Shown: positions 30,601-39,397, counted from the stretch's first letter. The stretch: DNA of 64,000 nt from Oscillospiraceae bacterium (GCA_015066295.1 SVOR01000003.1:1-64000), one strand, 5' to 3'. Notes: a model not told the origin generated them from the letters alone. A program made the numbers and translations.

Positions 30601-30777
30601 AATCCATCGGCAGGTACACAATTAACCAATATCACGTTGAATGACCCACGCTGGCCTTCATCTGAGGGATGGGTTAAAATGCAACAGATAGTACCTACAT
30701 CTCAGGGGAACATTAACATTCATTACGTTTATAATCAAACCTTGAAAATATTTGATGATTTCAAGTTCAAGCCATAG
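30601..30777 (+). pseudogene. orphan RHS toxin C-terminal fragment 1
   Basis: open frame without start: NPSAGTQLTNITLNDPRWPSSEGWVKMQQIVPTSQGNINIHYVYNQTLKIFDDFKFKP*; begins at the edge of a REP-like copy. Confidence 0.72.
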
Positions 30778-30797
30778 CTTAAAGAAGGAGCAATACA

Positions 30798-31223
30798 GTG
30801 AAAGATAATATTATATTTAGCAAAATATGGGAAGATGATGACATAATAGAATTAAAAGTTGTGTGTTCCTCTCCCGTGGCAACAATCACATCACAAATAT
30901 ATGTTTCGGATTCTTTAATTGATGAATTGATTTGCCAAATTAAGCAATTTCTTGATGGGAATATCGAAGAGGGCTTGTGGGCAAACGAAGATAAAGGAAA
31001 TGATTCGACGGCGTGTGTATCATTGCGATTATTTAGTAAAGACAAACTAGGGCATATCATTATCGAAGTGTTTGCGGAACTCGACGATGGAGGAAACTTC
31101 ACTGAACACAATTGTTGCTTTTTCGTTGATACTGAGTATGGTTTATTAATGAAATTTTGCGAAAGTTTAATTTGCTTAAAGAACCATCCAGTGGGATATG
31201 AAATTCGCTTAAATGACAATTAA
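30798..31223 (+). CDS. putative immunity protein for orphan C-terminus 1
   Basis: 141-aa acidic protein directly downstream of the C-terminal fragment. Confidence 0.55.
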   Translation: MKDNIIFSKIWEDDDIIELKVVCSSPVATITSQIYVSDSLIDELICQIKQFLDGNIEEGLWANEDKGNDSTACVSLRLFSKDKLGHIIIEVFAELDDGGNFTEHNCCFFVDTEYGLLMKFCESLICLKNHPVGYEIRLNDN

Positions 31224-31266
31224 AGGGGAACACAGGGGGAACACAGGGGACGGTTCTGTGTGTTGA

Positions 31267-31574
31267 CCGACCGCTCAATTAAGTGACATTATTTTAAGGG
31301 TAGTTAAGTTCGCTTAACTACCCTTTTTTACGGCACGCGTAGCGGTCTGTTAAACTTGACAACCTACGGCAACGGTGATACAATAAATTACAGATATAAC
31401 CGTTTGGGTCTAGTTGACCATAAGCACACAAGGGGACGGTTCTCTTGTGTGAACCTTAGGTGGGATTAAAATGAGTACAGAAAAAATAAAAAATTTACTT
31501 GGAGACAGAGTAGAAATATTAGAAATGACTATTAAAAATGTTGATAATCAACTGCAATTGCTGTTGAAAACAGA
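31267..31574 (+). repeat. ~308-bp duplicated unit, copy 1 (terminator + RHS-core fragment + REP-like hairpin + immunity gene 5' end)
   Basis: near-identical to 31604-31912 (about 4 mismatches by eye); contains LTTYGNGDTINYRYNRLGLVDH. Confidence 0.9.
31471..31574 (+). pseudogene. truncated copy of the 31810 gene, interrupted by a REP-like copy
   Basis: identical first ~34 codons MSTEKIKNLLGDRVEILEMTIKNVDNQLQLLLKT, then gataacacaaggggacggttctattgtgttgg. Confidence 0.8.
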
Positions 31575-31603
31575 TAACACAAGGGGACGGTTCTATTGTG
31601 TTG

Positions 31604-31912
31604 GACCAACCGCTCGATTAAGTAACATTATTTTAAGGGTAGTTAAGTTCGCTTAACTACCCTTTCTTACGGCACGCGTAGCGGTCTGTTAAACTTGACA
31701 ACCTACGGCAACGGTGATACAATAAATTACAGATATAACCGTTTGGGTCTAGTTGACCATAAGCACACAAGGGGACGGTTCTCTTGTGTGAACCTTAGGT
31801 GGGATTAAAATGAGTACAGAAAAAATAAAAAATTTACTTGGAGACAGAGTAGAAATATTAGAAATGACTATTAAAAATGTTGATAATCAACTGCAATTGC
31901 TGTTGAAAACAC
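31604..31912 (+). repeat. ~308-bp duplicated unit, copy 2
   Basis: see copy 1. Confidence 0.9.
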
Positions 31913-32124
31913 AACACGAAGAAGATGTTCTTTTGATGTCCTTTTACAATGTTTCACGTTTTAAGATGGGAGAAATATCAACGCCTTTAGAAATACAGGG
32001 CTTTGAAATGGTTGACCATTCTATAGACGGTTGGGCAAAGGATTCTATATATGAGATTCGTGATTTCGAAGATGACAATATTAAATTTTTCTGTGAGTCC
32101 TTTAAAGTTGAGAGAACACAATAG
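31810..32124 (+). CDS. putative orphan immunity protein, 3' end disrupted by an inverted REP-like copy
   Basis: 104 aa; last codons (RTQ*) are read from agaacacaatagaaccgtcccc. Confidence 0.5.
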   Translation: MSTEKIKNLLGDRVEILEMTIKNVDNQLQLLLKTQHEEDVLLMSFYNVSRFKMGEISTPLEIQGFEMVDHSIDGWAKDSIYEIRDFEDDNIKFFCESFKVERTQ

Positions 32125-32142
32125 AACCGTCCCCTTGTGTTC
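32115..32142 (-). repeat. inverted REP-like copy
   Basis: aacacaatagaaccgtccccttgtgttc. Confidence 0.9.
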
Positions 32143-32145
32143 CTT

Positions 32146-32362
32146 GGGGGTCGGTAACTATATAGTGAATGTTGCTGTTCCCTCCGTCACAATTAATATC
32201 TTAGATAGACAAGGAAAGTTACCATATGACTATTATTCATATCCTTGGGAAGCAGAGGCTAACAAATTGGGTGGGGCTACACTTTCTCAAAAAGGGAGAA
32301 CTCCATTACCACAAGGAGAATATACTTCATATTGGAGTTTAGTGCAGTTGTTTTTTGAATAA
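32146..32362 (+). pseudogene. orphan RHS toxin C-terminal fragment 2
   Basis: VGNYIVNVAVPSVTINILDRQGKLPYDYYSYPWEAEANKLGGATLSQKGRTPLPQGEYTSYWSLVQLFFE*; PWEAEAN...GG resembles RHS-associated toxin C-termini; no own start. Confidence 0.68.
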
Positions 32363-32372
32363 GGAGGATATT

Positions 32373-32795
32373 ATGAAACAAATTAAGGTGTCACTTTGTA
32401 TACTGTGCACCGCTTTTATGCTTTTATGTTGTTCTTGCGGCTTATTTGGTGATCAAGAGTATGCGTGTGTGATTGACCATGTGGAGTCAATTGAAATTGT
32501 CAGGCTTGAAGAATATGTGCAAGAGGAATATAGATACGAATATACAGTACTGTCTAAAATAACAGATTGCACTACGTTTGTTGATAGGCTTAACAATATA
32601 AAGCACTCTGTCAATTGGGGTGAACCGAGTCAGTTTGATATTGGGTATGTTGTTATTAAAATCGAATATCTTAATGGTGATTACGAATTGCTCTATACCA
32701 ATGCGCAAATGTTTAATCGTTCTGGCGTAAATCAGTATGGATATTTCTTTTTTGACGATGAGCAGTTTAATTCTCTAATTTCTGATTATATATGA
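32373..32795 (+). CDS. putative lipoprotein immunity protein for orphan C-terminus 2
   Basis: aaggaggatatt ATG; lipobox LLCCSC; adjacent to the C-terminal fragment. Confidence 0.55.
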   Translation: MKQIKVSLCILCTAFMLLCCSCGLFGDQEYACVIDHVESIEIVRLEEYVQEEYRYEYTVLSKITDCTTFVDRLNNIKHSVNWGEPSQFDIGYVVIKIEYLNGDYELLYTNAQMFNRSGVNQYGYFFFDDEQFNSLISDYI

Positions 32796-32859
32796 GGAAG
32801 AACGAGTGGAGAACACAGGGGACGGTTCTATTGTCTCCAAAAACAAAACTGAATAATAA

Positions 32860-32982
32860 ACACAGACGACGGTTCTGTGTGTTGACAAATTCAGATAATT
32901 AAAAAATGCTTGACCTTTAAAGGTCAAGCATTTTTTTATATTTATCGCAAATAATATTTTTGGTGATTTGATGAAAAATTTT
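32860..32982 (+). repeat. right copy of the island-flanking direct duplication
   Basis: matches 29334-29457 through the first codons of the TauE-like gene. Confidence 0.9.
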
Positions 32983-33333
32983 AAGAAAAATATTAAGCGG
33001 TCGCTCGGCGGTGTGCTGATAGGCGTTATAAATGGACTGCTCGGCTCGGGCGGCGGTATGTTGGCGGTGCCCGTCCTTAAAAGAGCAGGCTTTGACCAAA
33101 GAAAAGCTCAGGCCAATGCAATAGCGGTAATTTTACCCATAAGCATTGTAAGCTGTGTGATGTACCTTATTCGCGGTGATGTTAATTTAACAGATGGTTG
33201 GTCTTTCTTGCCGGGTGGTATTTTGGGCGCTGTCATCGGCACCTTTTTACTCTCAAAAATACCCACAAATATACTTCGCAAAATATTTGCAGCATTTATG
33301 ATTTGGGCAGGCGTGCGCCTGCTTACAAAGTGA
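32971..33333 (+). CDS. half-size TauE/SafE family transporter subunit A
   Basis: GVLIGVINGLLGSGGGMLAVPVLKRAGFDQRKAQANAIAVILPIS. Confidence 0.82.
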   Translation: MKNFKKNIKRSLGGVLIGVINGLLGSGGGMLAVPVLKRAGFDQRKAQANAIAVILPISIVSCVMYLIRGDVNLTDGWSFLPGGILGAVIGTFLLSKIPTNILRKIFAAFMIWAGVRLLTK

Positions 33334-33695
33334 ATATCGGCGCCCTTTTAGCAGGGCTTTTTTCGGGAATAATAGCGTCAATGGGTATGGGCGGCGGTGC
33401 GGTACTGCTTATATACCTTACGGTGTTTATGGGGGTCGAGCAGTTAAAGGCGCAGGGAATAAATCTTATGTTTTTTATACCCATAGGCATCCTCGCTTTA
33501 ATTATCTATACGGTGAAAAAACAAATAGAATGGAAAAAGGTGTTGCCAATAGCGGCATTTGGTATTGTTGGCTCGTTTTTAGGTATATATTTGTCGGGTC
33601 TTATCGGCGGCGATTTGCTATCCCAAATATTCGGCGGATTTCTCTGCTTGCTCGGAATCAAGGAAATTTTTACTAAAGATAAAAAGAGGTCTTGA
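33330..33695 (+). CDS. half-size TauE/SafE family transporter subunit B
   Basis: GTG start overlapping the previous stop (GTGA); VNIGALLAGLFSGIIASMGMGGGAVLLIYLTVFMGVEQLKAQGINLMFF. Confidence 0.8.
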   Translation: MNIGALLAGLFSGIIASMGMGGGAVLLIYLTVFMGVEQLKAQGINLMFFIPIGILALIIYTVKKQIEWKKVLPIAAFGIVGSFLGIYLSGLIGGDLLSQIFGGFLCLLGIKEIFTKDKKRS

Positions 33696-33727
33696 AAAGG
33701 GGATAAATAGGTGCTATAATTAAAAAA

Positions 33728-33739
33728 GAATAAATGTTC
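33728..33739 (+). promoter_or_regulatory. putative LexA (SOS) box at lexA
   Basis: GAATaaatGTTC, 7/8 to GAAC-N4-GTTC, just downstream of a TATAAT. Confidence 0.55.
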
Positions 33740-33757
33740 GGTAGGATGTGAACACAA

Positions 33758-34348
33758 ATGTCAAGACCAACTTTAAGCGAAAAGCAGTTAAAGGTATATA
33801 ATTTTTTAGTTAAAAAATCATCGAGCGGTTTGCCGCCAACCGTCAGAGAAATCTGTATGGCTACCGGTATTAAATCCACCTCAACCGTCCACGCCATTTT
33901 AAGCGTGCTTGAGGATGGGGGATATATCTACCGCGATGCAGGTTGTTCTCGCGCGATAAGAATCGAGGGCGCGGTTGAGTCGGCGGCGGTGCCGGTGCTC
34001 GGTCGTGTAACGGCGGGTCAACCTATATTGGCGGTTGAGCAAATTGAGGATTATATTCCTTATCCCACACGCGATGCCGAGGGTCTTTTTGCGCTTCGTG
34101 TTGAGGGTTACAGTATGAAAAACGTCGGCATTATGCCCGGAGACATTGTTGTTGCCGATAAAAACGCCTACGTTAGAAGTGGCGATATAATTATCGGTAT
34201 GGATGGCGACGAGGCCACCGTTAAGCGCCTTGAAAAGCTTGGCGACGGCACCGTTGTATTTATGCCCGAAAATGAAGATTTTGACCCAATTTACCCCGAG
34301 AATCCTTCGGTGCTCGGTAAGGTAATCGGCTCGTACCGTAAGTATTAG
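33758..34348 (+). CDS. lexA: LexA repressor
   Basis: LSEKQLKVYNFLVKKSSSGLPPTVREICMATGIKSTSTVHAIL; catalytic EGYSMKNVGIMPGDIVVADK. Confidence 0.96.
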   Translation: MSRPTLSEKQLKVYNFLVKKSSSGLPPTVREICMATGIKSTSTVHAILSVLEDGGYIYRDAGCSRAIRIEGAVESAAVPVLGRVTAGQPILAVEQIEDYIPYPTRDAEGLFALRVEGYSMKNVGIMPGDIVVADKNAYVRSGDIIIGMDGDEATVKRLEKLGDGTVVFMPENEDFDPIYPENPSVLGKVIGSYRKY

Positions 34349-34357
34349 GAGAAGCAC

Positions 34358-34795
34358 ATGAAAAAGTACGTTGAATTATTTACCGACGGCGCCTGCTCGG
34401 GCAATCCGGGGCCGGGTGGCTGGGGTGCAGTTTTAAGATATGGCACAAAAGAAAAGGAGCTTTGCGGTGGCGAGAGTGATACCACCAATAACCGTATGGA
34501 ACTAACGGCGGTTATTATGGGTCTAAAGGCACTTAAAGAGCCCTGTGTTGTGCGACTCGTTACCGATTCAAAATACGTTGCCGATGCCGTCACTAAAGGA
34601 TGGGCGGTGTCTTGGCGCAATAACGGCTGGCGCAAGGCCGATAAAAAACCTGCCTTAAACAGCGACTTGTGGGAGGAGCTTTTAGACCTTCTCGAAATGC
34701 ACGACGTTAATATCGAGTGGGTTAAGGGACACGCAGGTCATCCCGAAAACGAGAGATGCGATAAAATGGCGGTAAATTTTTACAAAAATTTTTAA
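34358..34795 (+). CDS. rnhA: ribonuclease HI
   Basis: [60 protein letters not shown]. Confidence 0.96.
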   Translation: MKKYVELFTDGACSGNPGPGGWGAVLRYGTKEKELCGGESDTTNNRMELTAVIMGLKALKEPCVVRLVTDSKYVADAVTKGWAVSWRNNGWRKADKKPALNSDLWEELLDLLEMHDVNIEWVKGHAGHPENERCDKMAVNFYKNF

Positions 34796-34798
34796 TTT

Positions 34799-34834
34799 AC
34801 TATTGAAATGTATACTAAAATGGTATACAATAGT
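34799..34834 (+). promoter_or_regulatory. dyad-symmetric promoter upstream of iscS-iscU
   Basis: ACTATTgaaatGTATACtaaaatgGTATACAATAGT with TTGAAA-N17-TACAAT. Confidence 0.6.
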
Positions 34835-34869
34835 AGCCGAAAGAAATTTGTGCAAAAAGGAAATGCAGA

Positions 34870-36057
34870 ATGAAGAGATTTATTTATGCCGATAATTCGG
34901 CTACAACCAACCTTGATGCCGCAGTTTTAGAGCAAATGATGCCCTACCTTACAACACAGTACGGTAATGCATCAAGCCTATATAGCTTTGCTGCCGGCTC
35001 TAAGGAAGCAATAGAAAAAGCAAGAGCCCAGGTTGCTACGGCTATCGGTGCTTTGCCGCGTGAAATTTACTTTACCGCGGGTGGAAGCGAGTCGGATAAC
35101 TGGGCAATTAAGGGTATTGCCAAGCGTATGCTTAAAAACGGCAAAAACCATATTATTTCAACCAAGTTCGAGCATCATGCGGTATTGCATACGCTTGATG
35201 CACTTAAAAAGGAAGGTTTTGAGGTCACACTGCTCGAGGTTCATTCGGACGGTCTTGTACGCGTTGATGAATTAAAGGCGGCCATTAAAGAAACCACAGG
35301 ACTTGTTACGGTTATGTATGCCAATAACGAAATTGGCACAATTCAGCCCGTTGCCGAAATCGGCAAAATTTGTCGCGAAAAGGGTGTAGTTTTCCACACC
35401 GATGCAGTGCAGGCGGTGGGCAACGTGGCAATCGACGTTGAGGCGCAGTGCATTGATATGCTTTCAATGTCGGGTCATAAATTCCACGGACCTAAGGGTG
35501 TTGGCGCGCTTTATATTAGACGCGGTGTGTTGCCGCTAAACCTTATTGACGGCGGCGCACAGGAAAACGGCCGACGCGCAGGCACCGAGAATACGGCTGG
35601 TATTGTAGGCATTGGTGCCGCAATTGAAAAGGCAGTTGCTACAATGGATGCGCGCAACGAAAAATGTCAAAAAATCAGAGATTATATAATGGATGAGTGC
35701 TTAAAAATTGAGCGTTCAAGGGTTAACGGCGACCGAGTAAATCGTCTGCCGGGTAACGTAAATATGTGCTTTGAGGGTGTTGAGGGTGAATCTTTACTCT
35801 TAATGCTTGATGCAAAGGGCATTTGCGCTTCGTCGGGTTCGGCCTGTACATCAGGCTCGCTCGACCCGAGTCACGTGTTACTCAGCATCGGTCTTAAGCA
35901 CGAGGTTGCACACGGCTCGCTCAGACTCTCATTCAGCGATGATAACACAATGGAGGATGCCGAATATATCTGTTCGGTATTGCCGCCAATTATAGAAAGA
36001 CTTCGCGCTATGTCACCGCTTTGGGACAGAATTAAAGCGGAGGAAAGGGAGAACTAA
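34870..36057 (+). CDS. iscS: cysteine desulfurase
   Basis: [63 protein letters not shown]. Confidence 0.94.
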   Translation: MKRFIYADNSATTNLDAAVLEQMMPYLTTQYGNASSLYSFAAGSKEAIEKARAQVATAIGALPREIYFTAGGSESDNWAIKGIAKRMLKNGKNHIISTKFEHHAVLHTLDALKKEGFEVTLLEVHSDGLVRVDELKAAIKETTGLVTVMYANNEIGTIQPVAEIGKICREKGVVFHTDAVQAVGNVAIDVEAQCIDMLSMSGHKFHGPKGVGALYIRRGVLPLNLIDGGAQENGRRAGTENTAGIVGIGAAIEKAVATMDARNEKCQKIRDYIMDECLKIERSRVNGDRVNRLPGNVNMCFEGVEGESLLLMLDAKGICASSGSACTSGSLDPSHVLLSIGLKHEVAHGSLRLSFSDDNTMEDAEYICSVLPPIIERLRAMSPLWDRIKAEEREN

Positions 36058-36059
36058 AA

Positions 36060-36494
36060 ATGTATACTGAACAGGTTATGGAGCATTTTGAGAATCCACG
36101 CAACGTGGGTGAGCTTCCCGATGCTAACGGCGTTGGCGAGGTTGGTAATGCAAAATGCGGCGATATAATGAAAATGTATTTAAAGATAGAAAACGGCATC
36201 ATAGTCGACGTAAGATTTAAAACCTACGGTTGTGCTTCGGCTATTGCTACAAGCTCTATCGCAACCGAAATGATTAAGGGTCAGCCCATTGAGGATGCCC
36301 TTAAGCTTACCAACAAGGCGGTTGTTGAGGCTCTCGGCGGTTTGCCGCCGCACAAAATTCACTGCTCAGTTTTGGCAGAGCAGGCTGTTAAAATGGCATT
36401 GGCAGATTATTATACAAGACAGGGCGTTGACCCAACACCCTTCGTTGGCAAGATAAACTGCAATTGCGACCATTGTGATTCTTGTTCACACTAA
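36060..36494 (+). CDS. iscU: Fe-S cluster scaffold IscU/NifU
   Basis: MYTEQVMEHFENPRNVGELPDANGVGEVGNAKCGDIMKMYLKI. Confidence 0.94.
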   Translation: MYTEQVMEHFENPRNVGELPDANGVGEVGNAKCGDIMKMYLKIENGIIVDVRFKTYGCASAIATSSIATEMIKGQPIEDALKLTNKAVVEALGGLPPHKIHCSVLAEQAVKMALADYYTRQGVDPTPFVGKINCNCDHCDSCSH

Positions 36495-36516
36495 TATAGT
36501 TTAATCATTATTTACG

Positions 36517-36571
36517 CCTTTCTTTCATATAATTTTTTAGATAGCAAAATTATATGAGTAATAAAGAAAGG
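36517..36571 (+). promoter_or_regulatory. leader hairpin sequestering the RBS of the S1-domain gene
   Basis: CCTTTCTTTCATATAATTTT ... AAAATTATATG-agtaat-AAAGAAAGG; the right arm is the Shine-Dalgarno sequence. Confidence 0.65.
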
Positions 36572-36578
36572 TTTGATA

Positions 36579-37511
36579 ATGATGACTAAGTTTTTCCCTG
36601 AGGGTTGGCTCTCGGATACGCCCCAGAACAAAAAGGGGATGCACACACCCGTTAGCATAAGTGAGGCGGCGGGTAGGGCGGATATTCTTGAAGCGACTGC
36701 CTATATGTGCGATTCCGACCATAATTTACTTGTAAATCTTGGTTGTATGAAGGGAATAATACCACGCGACGAGGGTGCCATCGGTATTAGCGACGGCAGT
36801 GTGCGTGATATAGCACTTATTTCACGTGTCGGCAAGCCCGTTTGCTTTACCGTTAAAAGCGTACAAACCGATGAAAACGGCAAAATGTATGCGCGGCTTT
36901 CACGTCGTGAAGCACAGCAAATTTGCAGGGATGAATTTATATCAAAACTAACACCGGGGCAGGTAATTAGTGCCCGTGTTACACACCTTGAAAGCTTCGG
37001 CGCCTTTTGTGATATCGGTTGCGGCAACATAGCGCTTTTGCCGATAGATTCAATCTCGGTGTCGAGATTTTCGCACCCGAGAGACCGCTTTAGCGTCGGT
37101 ATGGATATTAGGGTGGTTGTAAAGCAAATAATGCCCGATGGTAAAATTTTGCTCACACACAAAGAGCTGCTTGGCACTTGGCAGCAAAATGCCGATTTAT
37201 TAAGCGCAGGGCAGACCGTTTCGGGTATAGTGCGCTCGGTTGAAAGCTATGGTGTTTTTGTCGAGATAACACCTAATTTAGCAGGCCTTGCCGAGTCGAA
37301 ATCGGGTGTATACATAGGTCAGCAGGCCAGTGTTTACATTAAAAGCATAATACCCGAAAAAATGAAGGTTAAGCTTATAATAATAGATAGCTTTGATGGG
37401 GATTATTCGTCCGACGTAAAATATTTTTACGAGGGCGAAAGGATGGACGAATGGGTTTATTCGCCCATCGGCGCAGGGAAGCAAATATATACACAGTTCA
37501 ATTCCGATTAG
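36579..37511 (+). CDS. S1 RNA-binding domain protein (ribosomal protein S1-like)
   Basis: S1 motifs GQVISARVTHLESFGAFCDIGCGNIALLPIDSIS and GQTVSGIVRSVESYGVFVEITPNLAGLAE. Confidence 0.85.
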   Translation: MMTKFFPEGWLSDTPQNKKGMHTPVSISEAAGRADILEATAYMCDSDHNLLVNLGCMKGIIPRDEGAIGISDGSVRDIALISRVGKPVCFTVKSVQTDENGKMYARLSRREAQQICRDEFISKLTPGQVISARVTHLESFGAFCDIGCGNIALLPIDSISVSRFSHPRDRFSVGMDIRVVVKQIMPDGKILLTHKELLGTWQQNADLLSAGQTVSGIVRSVESYGVFVEITPNLAGLAESKSGVYIGQQASVYIKSIIPEKMKVKLIIIDSFDGDYSSDVKYFYEGERMDEWVYSPIGAGKQIYTQFNSD

Positions 37512-37514
37512 GAG

Positions 37515-38372
37515 ATGTTAAAAATGCAGGAAGAAAGAAAATGCAATCAGACGGGTTGCAATGGCGACTGCAGCTCGTGTGCATCGGCCAATAAACAGCC
37601 CGAGTCACTTTTAGAGCCGCTTAACGAGTATAGCACCGTTAAAAAGGTTATCGGTGTTGTAAGCGGTAAGGGTGGTGTAGGTAAGTCACTTGTTACGGCA
37701 GGCTTGGCGCTTTCAATGAATCGTGCAGGCTATTCCACCGCAATTCTTGATGCCGATATCACAGGCCCGTCAATACCCAAAATGTTTGGTATAAACACAC
37801 GTGCCATGCAGGATGAAACAGGTATTTTACCCGCAGTTACCGAAAACGGCATTAAGCTAATGTCGGTTAATTTATTGCTCGAGGATGCCGAGTCACCGGT
37901 TGTCTGGCGCGGTCCCGTTATTGCGGGCGCCGTTAAACAGTTCTGGAGCGAGGTTAATTGGGCCGACACCGACTATATGTTTATCGACTGTCCTCCCGGT
38001 ACGGGTGACGTACCGCTCACCATTTTCCAAAGCTTACCTCTTGATGGTATTGTTATTGTAACCTCACCTCAGGATTTGGTTTCACTCATAGTTAAAAAGG
38101 CATTCAATATGGCAAAGCTTATGAACATTCCCGTACTCGGCATTGTTGAGAATATGAGCTACGTTAAATGCCCCGACTGTGGTAAGGAGTTCCATATTTT
38201 CGGCACAGGCAAGACCGAGAGTGTCGCTGACGAGCTCGATTTACCCTTGCTCGCAAGAATACCGATAGATACCGATATGGCATCACTTATTGATAACGGT
38301 ATGTTCGAAAAAATACAGAACAATTACTTTAAGGATGCGGCGGCATATATCGACGCTAAATTAAATAAATAA
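37515..38372 (+). CDS. Mrp/NBP35 family P-loop ATPase
   Basis: VIGVVSGKGGVGKSLVTAGLALSMNRAGYSTAILDADITGPSIPKMFG. Confidence 0.94.
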   Translation: MLKMQEERKCNQTGCNGDCSSCASANKQPESLLEPLNEYSTVKKVIGVVSGKGGVGKSLVTAGLALSMNRAGYSTAILDADITGPSIPKMFGINTRAMQDETGILPAVTENGIKLMSVNLLLEDAESPVVWRGPVIAGAVKQFWSEVNWADTDYMFIDCPPGTGDVPLTIFQSLPLDGIVIVTSPQDLVSLIVKKAFNMAKLMNIPVLGIVENMSYVKCPDCGKEFHIFGTGKTESVADELDLPLLARIPIDTDMASLIDNGMFEKIQNNYFKDAAAYIDAKLNK

Positions 38373-38374
38373 CA

Positions 38375-38410
38375 AAAAACGACACAGTGCAAACTGTGTC
38401 GTTTTTTTTA
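38375..38410 (+). terminator. terminator
   Basis: aaaacgacacagtgcaaactgtgtcgtttttttt. Confidence 0.85.
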
Positions 38411-38446
38411 GGGATTAGGATATAGGGGTTAGGATTTAGAGGTTGG
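38409..38446 (+). repeat. TTTAGGA-type heptad repeat, copy C
   Basis: tagggattaggatataggggttaggatttagaggttgg; overlaps the stop of the 38436 gene. Confidence 0.75.
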
Positions 38447-39140
38447 AGATAAGCTCGGGTAGTTCGGCAACGGTGTCAATTTGTAGCTCGGGCTTTTCAA
38501 TTTCGGGGAATATCCAGGTACCCGTCGTTCGCACCCATACGGGCGTATAACCTGCTTTGCGTGATGCGTCAACGTCGTTTTGTGGGTTGTCGCCAACGTA
38601 AAGCATTTCGGATGGGTACAAACCTAATCGCTGTGCCATTATTTCATAGGGAATGGTTGACGGCTTTTGTGCGCCAACGTCGCCTGATACGATAATCTCG
38701 TCAAATTTATCGGCAAGTCCAACCCTGTTAAGTTTAGCATACTGTAATTCGTGTTGACCGTTAGTAATTAGTCCCAATTTAAAACCCATTTTACGTAAAG
38801 TGTCAAGGGTGGGTATTGCAAAATCATACGGTACAGCCACCTGTTTATAGGTAGGTGCTATGCAAACCTTATAAAAATCATCAATGGATATTACGTCATC
38901 CCTTAAAATGCCCTGTTTTACAAGTTGTTCAAAAACGGCATGCCACGGTTTTAGGTTGTGTATATAGTGGCGGTCGGTATATATAAGCGCTTCCAGTGCC
39001 TGTTCACGTGTTACACCGTCGCAAAATGGCCAAGCGGACAAATCGCATTCTTCAAAGATTTTTCTAAAGGTTGCGTATCGGTCAAACAAGGTATGGTCAA
39101 GGTCAAAAACAATTGCTTTTATCATAAAATCACCTATCAA
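38436..39140 (-). CDS. HAD family hydrolase
   Basis: KAIVFDLDHTLFDRYATFRKIF; GAQKPSTIPYEIMAQRLGLYPSEMLYVGDNPQNDVDASRKAGYTPVWV. Confidence 0.9.
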   Translation of the reverse strand: MIGDFMIKAIVFDLDHTLFDRYATFRKIFEECDLSAWPFCDGVTREQALEALIYTDRHYIHNLKPWHAVFEQLVKQGILRDDVISIDDFYKVCIAPTYKQVAVPYDFAIPTLDTLRKMGFKLGLITNGQHELQYAKLNRVGLADKFDEIIVSGDVGAQKPSTIPYEIMAQRLGLYPSEMLYVGDNPQNDVDASRKAGYTPVWVRTTGTWIFPEIEKPELQIDTVAELPELISNL

Positions 39141-39368
39141 ATATTATATCATCCGCAACTTTAATTGACAAGTGCGTAATCACAAAAAAATGCGCCGATT
39201 AGCAAGAATAAAAGAACGCTTTTTTTGTTAAAAAATAGTCAAAGGAATAATATTTTCGCTGGGGTGTGCTATTTTTCCATTTGGCAAACGTCAATGAAAA
39301 TTATTTCCACGAAAATGAAAAAAACTATATTTTATCTAAAAATGCCGAAACATTTTTTCGCAAAACTA

Positions 39369-39397
39369 TTGCAACAAATTTGATAGTTTGGTACAAT
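39369..39397 (+). promoter_or_regulatory. promoter of the 39.4-kb catabolic operon
   Basis: TTGCAA-N17-TACAAT. Confidence 0.6.

Noticed and set aside
32917-33099. 60-aa minus-strand ORF sharing its C-terminus with the 29392 ORF
   Set aside because: Antisense translation of the duplicated flank, not a gene family.
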